From contig JAPLCF010000029.1 of assembly GCA_026392355.1 (NCBI GenBank), positions 1-64,000 of the forward strand: a DNA stretch of 64,000 nucleotides, in the 5' to 3' direction. The notes below the pieces were generated by a model. The model saw nothing but the letters and a program-made list of their open reading frames with translations, ran no database searches and was not told the DNA's origin. The position numbers were made by a program, and so were the translations under genes. Below, in pieces: positions 59,110 through 64,000 of the stretch; the first letter of the stretch is position 1, and each line of letters begins with the position of its first letter. This stretch comes from Actinomycetota bacterium. Lineage in GTDB: Bacteria; Actinomycetota; Thermoleophilia; Gaiellales; F1-60-MAGs149.

Positions 59110-59793
59110 ATGCCGAATACGCTGATCGCCGCGCTCGTGATTGCCTTGGCGTGCATCGTGGTGGCTGAGCCACGGCTGCTTGGCCGAACATGGCCGATCT
59201 ACATCCTCGCGGCGGGCGCTGGCATCGGCATCGCCTACGTCGTTGTGCACCTGCTCCCGGAAATCGCAGTTGGTGCTGAGGTTGTGCGGCGCTCGACGGA
59301 AGGGAGACTGCCGTACGCGGAACTGCATGCGTACATCTTGGTCCTGATCGGGATCATCGGCACGTTGCTGCTCCGTGCTGCGCAAAGCGGCCTGCATGGG
59401 ATGGCTCCGCACCCGCGTGTGCGCATCGTGCAGCCGGCACTCTCTGCTCTGATCGTCGGCTATTTGCTCGCCGTGCGCGACAACACCGACATCGGGCCCA
59501 TTCTGCTCTTTACGCTCGCCATCGGCCTGCACATTGCGCTGAATGCGCATGGCCTCGCCGTCAAACTCAAGTCGCCTCAGGGTGGCACGGTGCTCGCAGC
59601 CGCTATTGCCGTGGGGTACATGGCGGGTCTTGGGTGGGAGGCCCCTCCCGTGGTCGTCGCCGGCCTACTCTCGCTGCTCGCAGGCGGTGTGATGACGCGC
59701 ACGATCCACGAGATCCTCGATGAGGAGAGCCACCTCGTCGCCTTGACGATCGGGGCGAGCCTCGAGGCAGCGCTTCTGCTCGGCGTGACTTAG
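59110..59793 (+). CDS. Polytopic membrane protein with a ZIP-like HLLPE motif
   Basis: 227 residues with about seven helices from the ATG at 59110. Notable polar motifs inside helices are AYVVVHLLPEIAVGAE (His-Leu-Leu-Pro-Glu, as at the edge of ZIP metal transporters), FTLAIGLHIALNAHGLAV and MTRTIHEILDEESHLVALTIGAS. Histidine and acidic residues at these places could bind metal or move protons. The canonical ZIP HN--DG / HE-PHE pair is not complete, so ZIP membership is only suggested. It is convergent with the lipase gene, the stops sharing four bases. Confidence 0.6.
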   Translation: MPNTLIAALVIALACIVVAEPRLLGRTWPIYILAAGAGIGIAYVVVHLLPEIAVGAEVVRRSTEGRLPYAELHAYILVLIGIIGTLLLRAAQSGLHGMAPHPRVRIVQPALSALIVGYLLAVRDNTDIGPILLFTLAIGLHIALNAHGLAVKLKSPQGGTVLAAAIAVGYMAGLGWEAPPVVVAGLLSLLAGGVMTRTIHEILDEESHLVALTIGASLEAALLLGVT

Positions 59794-61055
59794 GTTCCGA
59801 AGTTGGCCGCGTCACTCAGTCGCGAGCCGGTGACGGCGACCGGTGGCACGAAGTTGCAGTGCGGCTGCGGCTTGGCACCGTCGTAGAGCGCTCGCAGCCA
59901 GGGAATGCCGAGTGTGCCGATGATCGGACCAGCGGGAATGTGATTGATGCCGCCAAGCCACTGCATCGTCAGATTCGACCCCGCGGCGCACCACTCCAAC
60001 TGTGTAGCTGCATTTGATGCGGGCGGTACGACGGTGTCGGCAGTCCCCTGCGCCATCAGCACCGGCATACTCGGTGGCAGCGGTGCGGGCGTCTGGCGCT
60101 CCACGATTGCCGCGAGCTGCGGGTCGCGCAGCGGATTCTCGTCGAAGAACGGCAGACCGATGCCTGCGGCGACGAACCCGAGCAACGGCGGCACGGGGAT
60201 GCCTTCCCCGATGCACGCGTCGGCGACCGGACCGGCGTAGCGCTGGCCGAGCCACGAGACTGCCCGGCTGAAGTCCACGTTCGGATAGGCGACGGGCCAC
60301 GATTGGTACATCTCGGCCCCTACGGCCCAGCCGATGCCCGCGTTCCACTGCTGCGCCACGATGGCATCGAGGTTGAGCGCCGGGGCGCCGACGGCCACAC
60401 CGAGCAGCGGGCGATCCGCCATCTCGATCGGCGCGAGCTCTGCTGCCCACACTGCGGCATGACCGCCCTGCGAGTGGCCGAGTACTGTCCACCGTCGACT
60501 CGGTTGCGCCTCGGGTACGAAGTCAAGGGCGCGCACGGCATTGAGCACATCGCGGGCTTCGGCCCGCCCGAGCAGGTAGCCGTTGGGGCCTGCCGTGCCG
60601 AGACCGGCGTAGTCAGGTGCGATGACAGCAAATCCGTTGGCGATTGCATCCTCCACCCACGGCGTGGCCTGCAGGGGGTGGGATCGACGTGACGGTGCGC
60701 AGCCACGCCCGAGTCCGATCGTGCCGTGCGCCCATGCGAGCACGGGACGACCATCGGCGGGTGCCGCAGCGATCGGGACGATCGCGATCGCACCAGAGAC
60801 TGCTGCCTCGCCATTGGCGCGCTCGGTGCGGTACAGCAGCCGATACGCAGTGCCCCCTGCCACGTCGGCGCTGGGCAGTCGCTCCGTCCGGAAGACGGTG
60901 CCTGGCGGTGCCGCTTCGACTCCTTCGGGCGTCGCGTAGAACGCGTCGAGCGCATCTTGACGGCGCTCAGCCGCAACGCGATGGACGACGGTGGTCAGCA
61001 GGATGGCGGCCGCGATGATGCCAATACAAGCGAGGAGAGCCTTCTTCGCGGTCAT
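59790..61055 (-). CDS. Secretory lipase-like alpha/beta hydrolase (LIP family)
   Basis: 421 residues. One N-terminal hydrophobic segment (ALLACIGIIAAAILLTTVV) serves as signal or anchor. The alpha/beta-hydrolase core shows PVLAWAHGTIGLGRGCAPS, VIAPDYAGLGTAG, the nucleophile elbow WTVLGHSQGGHAAVW (Ser), VLMAQGTADTVVPP (Asp) and GGINHIPAG (His): a complete triad. The pattern is that of the secretory lipase (LIP/PF03583) group, which is frequent in Actinobacteria and acts on acyl glycerides or esters outside the membrane. Divergent from ppa. Confidence 0.88.
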   Translation of the reverse strand: MTAKKALLACIGIIAAAILLTTVVHRVAAERRQDALDAFYATPEGVEAAPPGTVFRTERLPSADVAGGTAYRLLYRTERANGEAAVSGAIAIVPIAAAPADGRPVLAWAHGTIGLGRGCAPSRRSHPLQATPWVEDAIANGFAVIAPDYAGLGTAGPNGYLLGRAEARDVLNAVRALDFVPEAQPSRRWTVLGHSQGGHAAVWAAELAPIEMADRPLLGVAVGAPALNLDAIVAQQWNAGIGWAVGAEMYQSWPVAYPNVDFSRAVSWLGQRYAGPVADACIGEGIPVPPLLGFVAAGIGLPFFDENPLRDPQLAAIVERQTPAPLPPSMPVLMAQGTADTVVPPASNAATQLEWCAAGSNLTMQWLGGINHIPAGPIIGTLGIPWLRALYDGAKPQPHCNFVPPVAVTGSRLSDAANFGT

Positions 61056-61108
61056 GCGACGAGACTACCAATGCGTCCCGACCTATCTGAGTGTGAGACG
61101 ATCTTTGT

Positions 61109-61639
61109 GTGAAGCACACTCCGAAGACCATTCCCGTCGCGTACATCGAGATCCCCAAGGGGAGCCGCAACAAGTACGAGTACGACGAGACCTATGGCAC
61201 CGTGGTGCTCGACCGCACGCTGCGTGGCAGCACCCACTATCCGACCGACTATGGCTTTCTGATTGACACGCTCGGTGAAGACGGCGACCCACTCGACGTC
61301 CTGGTGCTGCTGACGGAGCCGACGTTTCCCGGCTGCCTGATCCCCTGTGATCCCGTCGGTGTGCTGCACATGCACGACGAGGCCGGTGACGACCCCAAGC
61401 TACTGATGATTCCCCACGACGATCCCTCGTGGTCGCACAACGAGCACCTGTCGGACATCAATCCGAACCTGCTCGAGGAGATCGCGCACTTCTTCTCGGT
61501 CTACAAGGACCTCGAGGAGCACAAGGTGGTGACGATCGGCGACTGGGAGGACCGCGAGGCGGCCGAGGCGCTGATCCTCGCCGGCCGCGCACGGTTCGAC
61601 GCCGCCAAGCAGGCGGGCGCCGGCGGCACTAAGCCGTAG
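61109..61639 (+). CDS. ppa: Inorganic pyrophosphatase (family I)
   Basis: 176 residues from a GTG at 61109. Motifs: VAYIEIPKGSRNKYEYDE, THYPTDYGFL, and the metal-binding EDGDPLDVLVL with three aspartates. Ends with HFFSVYKDLEEHKVV and a short Gly-rich tail. It pulls biosynthetic reactions by hydrolysing pyrophosphate in the cytosol. Its 3' end overlaps the convergent sugar porter by 11 bases. Confidence 0.96.
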   Translation: MKHTPKTIPVAYIEIPKGSRNKYEYDETYGTVVLDRTLRGSTHYPTDYGFLIDTLGEDGDPLDVLVLLTEPTFPGCLIPCDPVGVLHMHDEAGDDPKLLMIPHDDPSWSHNEHLSDINPNLLEEIAHFFSVYKDLEEHKVVTIGDWEDREAAEALILAGRARFDAAKQAGAGGTKP

Positions 61640-63089
61640 CAGCCTCGTCGAGGTCGATGCCCTCGAGCTGCTCCATCGACTCGAGCTCGGCGCCGCGGGT
61701 CTCTTGGACCCACTTCCAGACGAAGAAGAACGAGAGGACCGCAAACAGGGTGAAGAGCCCGTAGGCGAGGCCGAGTGAGACGTGCACGAGCTCGGGGAAC
61801 GTCTCAGAGACGATGAAGTTCGCGATCCAGTTGGCCATCACGGTGACGCTCATCGCGGCTGCGCGGATCGAGTTGGGGAACATCTCCGACAGCAGCACCC
61901 AGACAATCGGGCCCCACGTCGACGCGAAGAAGGCAACGAAGCCGCAGAGGGCGACGACGGCCACGTAGCCCTGGGTCGATGAGAGGTCGGGCGTGCCGTT
62001 GGCGCTCTGCGGCGCCATCACGAACACCCACGCGATGATCGCGAGCGTGATCGCCATACCGACGGAGCCGACCAAGAGCAGCGGCTTGCGGCCGACGCGA
62101 TCGACGAGCAGAATCGCCACGACGGTGAAGACGACGTTGACGACGCTGATGATGGTCGAGGTCGTGAACGCCTCGGCCGGCGGGTAGCCGACGGCCTCCC
62201 AGATCAGGTTGGAGTAGTAGAACACCGCGTTGATGCCGACGAACTGCTGGAAGATGGCAAGCGCCAGGCCGACCCAGACGATCGGCAGAAAGAACGAGCG
62301 CTTGCCGCGCAGGTCGGCGAACGACGGCTTGGCCTCGGCGTCGAGCGACTGGCGGATCGCCTCCACCTTGGCCCCGACGGGCTCGATGAAGATCGACTCG
62401 AGGACCTGCTTAGCGCGATCCCCGGCATTGATGGAGACCAGGTACCGTGGCGACTCGGGCAGGGTGAAGGCGAGCAAGAAGTAGATCGTCGCGGGCACAG
62501 CCATGAGGATGAACATCCACTGCCACGCCTCGATCGGGCCGAGGGCGTTGGACGCGCTACCGCCAGCGGCGTTCAATACGACCTGGTTGACGACCTGCGT
62601 GGCGAAGATGCCGATCACGATCGCAAACTGGAAGAGCGACGACAGTCGTCCACGCATGTGTGCCGGGGCGATCTCGGCGATGTACATCGGTGACACGATC
62701 GCGGCGAGGCCGATCGCAAAGCCGCCGACGAGCCGCCAGCCCATGAAGTCGTAGATCGCGAAGGGGAAGGCTGATCCGACGCCAGCGATCAGGAAGAGCA
62801 CGGCGGCGATGAGCATCACGCGCTTGCGACCGTACTTCTCGGCGAGCCGCCCGCCGACGAACGCACCGACGGCGGATCCAAGCAGCGCGACCGATACGAC
62901 GAAGCCTTGGAAGAACCCGTCGGTGATGTCAAAGCGCTCGTAGATCGCCTTGTTGGCGCCGTTGATCACGGAGCTGTCGTAGCCGAACAGAAAACCGCCA
63001 AGCGCGGCAATCACGGCCAGCGCCGTGACCTTGCCGACATGAACAAGCTCGGGTGCTGCGTTGTTATCGGAGGCGGCGGGGATGTTCAT
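61629..63089 (-). CDS. MFS sugar porter (SP family)
   Basis: 486 residues with 12 helices. Sugar-porter signatures: ALGGFLFGYDSSVINGA in helix 1, GGRLAEKYGRKRVML after helix 2, SPMYIAEIAPAHMRGRLSS in helix 4-5, LPESPRYLVS, QQFVGINAVFYYSNLI in helix 7, LVDRVGRKPLLL and FPNSIRAAAMSV. It imports a hexose, pentose or polyol, probably with protons. In context it could feed the glk/zwf route 17 kb away, but that is speculative. Normal length and no broken motif. Confidence 0.94.
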   Translation of the reverse strand: MNIPAASDNNAAPELVHVGKVTALAVIAALGGFLFGYDSSVINGANKAIYERFDITDGFFQGFVVSVALLGSAVGAFVGGRLAEKYGRKRVMLIAAVLFLIAGVGSAFPFAIYDFMGWRLVGGFAIGLAAIVSPMYIAEIAPAHMRGRLSSLFQFAIVIGIFATQVVNQVVLNAAGGSASNALGPIEAWQWMFILMAVPATIYFLLAFTLPESPRYLVSINAGDRAKQVLESIFIEPVGAKVEAIRQSLDAEAKPSFADLRGKRSFFLPIVWVGLALAIFQQFVGINAVFYYSNLIWEAVGYPPAEAFTTSTIISVVNVVFTVVAILLVDRVGRKPLLLVGSVGMAITLAIIAWVFVMAPQSANGTPDLSSTQGYVAVVALCGFVAFFASTWGPIVWVLLSEMFPNSIRAAAMSVTVMANWIANFIVSETFPELVHVSLGLAYGLFTLFAVLSFFFVWKWVQETRGAELESMEQLEGIDLDEAATA

Positions 63090-63155
63090 GGACGGCGGGC
63101 GTGGCCTGGTCGGGCTGCGCTGCGCGGAGCATAGTCGGTGGACTACGGTACGCCT

Positions 63156-63788
63156 ATGCCCCAGCTCACGCCCGACCAGCTCCTCTCCACCACCCGTGCC
63201 GTCCGCAAGCGCCTCGACTTCGATCGTCCGGTGCCGCGGGAGCTCATTGAGGAGTGCATTGCTCTGGCGTTGCAGGCTCCGACTGCCTCGAATTCGCAGC
63301 CCTGGACGTTCGTGGTGGTCACGGATCCTGCGCAGAAGACCGCGCTCGCCAAGTGGTACCTCAAGTCCTACGACGACTACGCTGGCGCACGCTACGACGA
63401 CGCGGGCGGCGAGCTCGATTCGGCGACCGAGCGCATGGCGTCCTCAGCGCGCTACCTGGCCGACCGGATGCACGAGGTGCCGGCGATGGTGATCCCGTGT
63501 GTCGCCGGGCGCCTCAACGATTGGTCGCCCGAGTCGCAGGCGGCCGGTTGGGGTTCGATCGTGCAGGCCGGCTGGAGCTTCTGCCTGGCCGCGCGCGCCC
63601 GTGGCCTTGGTACGTGCTGGACGACGCTGCACCTCACGTACGAGCGCGAGTGCGCCGAGATCCTTGGCATCGACTACGACGCGGTCACGCAGTCGTGTTT
63701 GATCCCGACGGGCTTCTACACGGGCGAGACCTTCAAGCCCGCGCCACGCGGCGACATCTCCAGCCTGATCCGCTGGGACCGCTGGTAA
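63156..63788 (+). CDS. Nitroreductase-family FMN oxidoreductase
   Basis: 210 residues from the ATG at 63156 (a GTG at 63138 is possible). It has the N-terminal LLSTTRAVRKRLDFDRPVPRELIEECI, the FMN-phosphate site (R-A-V-R-K-R), ALQAPTASNSQPWTFVVV, and the C-terminal half AARARGLGTCWTTLHL, ending TFKPAPRGDISSLIRWDRW. The family reduces nitro compounds, quinones or other electrophiles with NAD(P)H, or acts in specialised dehydrogenation. Substrate unknown. Divergent from the sugar porter. Confidence 0.85.
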   Translation: MPQLTPDQLLSTTRAVRKRLDFDRPVPRELIEECIALALQAPTASNSQPWTFVVVTDPAQKTALAKWYLKSYDDYAGARYDDAGGELDSATERMASSARYLADRMHEVPAMVIPCVAGRLNDWSPESQAAGWGSIVQAGWSFCLAARARGLGTCWTTLHLTYERECAEILGIDYDAVTQSCLIPTGFYTGETFKPAPRGDISSLIRWDRW

Positions 63789-63970
63789 CGCCGCGCGCGC
63801 TGCGGTGACGAACCGAAACACCGCGGTGCCACCCACCCGTGCAGTCATCATTTGATTCGCAAGGCGAAGGGTAGTTTTCCGTAGCGCGTTACTGTGTGGA
63901 GGGGATACGGTCAGTATCAGCGTCGTTTGCACGCGCCCCACTCGCGTCTGGACGACGCAGGCAGGTATCG

Positions 63971-64000
63971 ATGAGCAACTCGGTTGACGAAGGCGGCCCA
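63971..64000 (+). CDS. Possible start of a gene cut by the window edge
   Basis: An ATG at 63971 opens MSNSVDEGGP and stays open to the end of the window. About 180 bases without other coding signal precede it, holding a weak GCGGTG/CACCGC hairpin at 63802-63824 after the nitroreductase gene. Ten residues are too few to assign anything. Confidence 0.3.
   Translation, partial: MSNSVDEGGP

Overview
This window is high-G+C chromosomal DNA with densely packed genes, frequent GTG starts and many 4-base ATGA/GTGA stop/start overlaps. The zwf-opcA pair, the mreC-mreD-mrdA-rodA / radical-SAM / RNase G / rplU-rpmA-obgE-nadD-rsfS order, and the combination of a microbial rhodopsin with SbtAB suggest an actinobacterium, perhaps a deep branch such as Thermoleophilia. 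That placement is inference; no rRNA gene is present. Two tRNA genes (Cys-GCA, Ala-GGC) are seen. There is no CRISPR array, complete prophage or rRNA operon.

Layout. 1-3.5 kb: folD (cut by the window edge), a hotdog thioesterase, a cupin, a DCC-family protein, a Mur-ligase-like protein and tRNA-Cys. 3.54-6.90 kb: a small genomic island bracketed by a 48-bp duplication of the 3' end of holA. It holds an excisionase-like HTH gene, a decayed MmeI-type DNA methyltransferase and a secreted glycine-tailed protein. 6.8-12.4 kb: holA, a short comEC, comEA and leuS. 12.5-21.2 kb: a bacteriorhodopsin-like protein with a DTG motif, two ABC-2 type exporter modules, a ferric-reductase-like flavocytochrome, a Tat-exported DyP peroxidase, the bicarbonate transporter SbtA with its PII-like partner SbtB, and tRNA-Ala. 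21.3-34.3 kb: rsfS-nadD-obgE-rpmA-rplU, RNase G/E with DUF2344 and a radical-SAM partner, and the cell-elongation cluster rodA-mrdA-mreD-mreC. 34.4-39.2 kb: rhodanese, CCA-adding enzyme, alanine racemase, CBS protein and NAD(P)HX repair enzyme.

39.3-49.1 kb: a CPA2-type antiporter, two subunits of a molybdenum hydroxylase without the catalytic subunit, a sugar-catabolic run (zwf-opcA-glk-cupin-fba) and a POT peptide transporter with a small lipoprotein. 49.2-54.0 kb: a membrane-anchored DsbA-like protein, xseA-xseB, a molybdopterin oxidoreductase, a ribokinase-like kinase and an isochorismatase-like hydrolase. 54.1-59.0 kb: two tandem paralogous secreted glycosidase-like proteins, then a REP-associated tyrosine transposase (RAYT) flanked on both sides by paired palindromes, then a secreted 3D-domain protein. 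59.1-64 kb: a membrane protein, a secretory lipase-like hydrolase, pyrophosphatase, a sugar porter and a nitroreductase.

The most notable items are: the RAYT and its GGATCCGGATCC palindromes, with a further pair 17 kb away; the holA-anchored island; the DTG rhodopsin with bacteriorhodopsin-like proton-release glutamates; two genes (rsfS, alr) that seem to need non-standard start codons; and a second, unrelated pair of very long hairpins at 47.06-47.25 kb.
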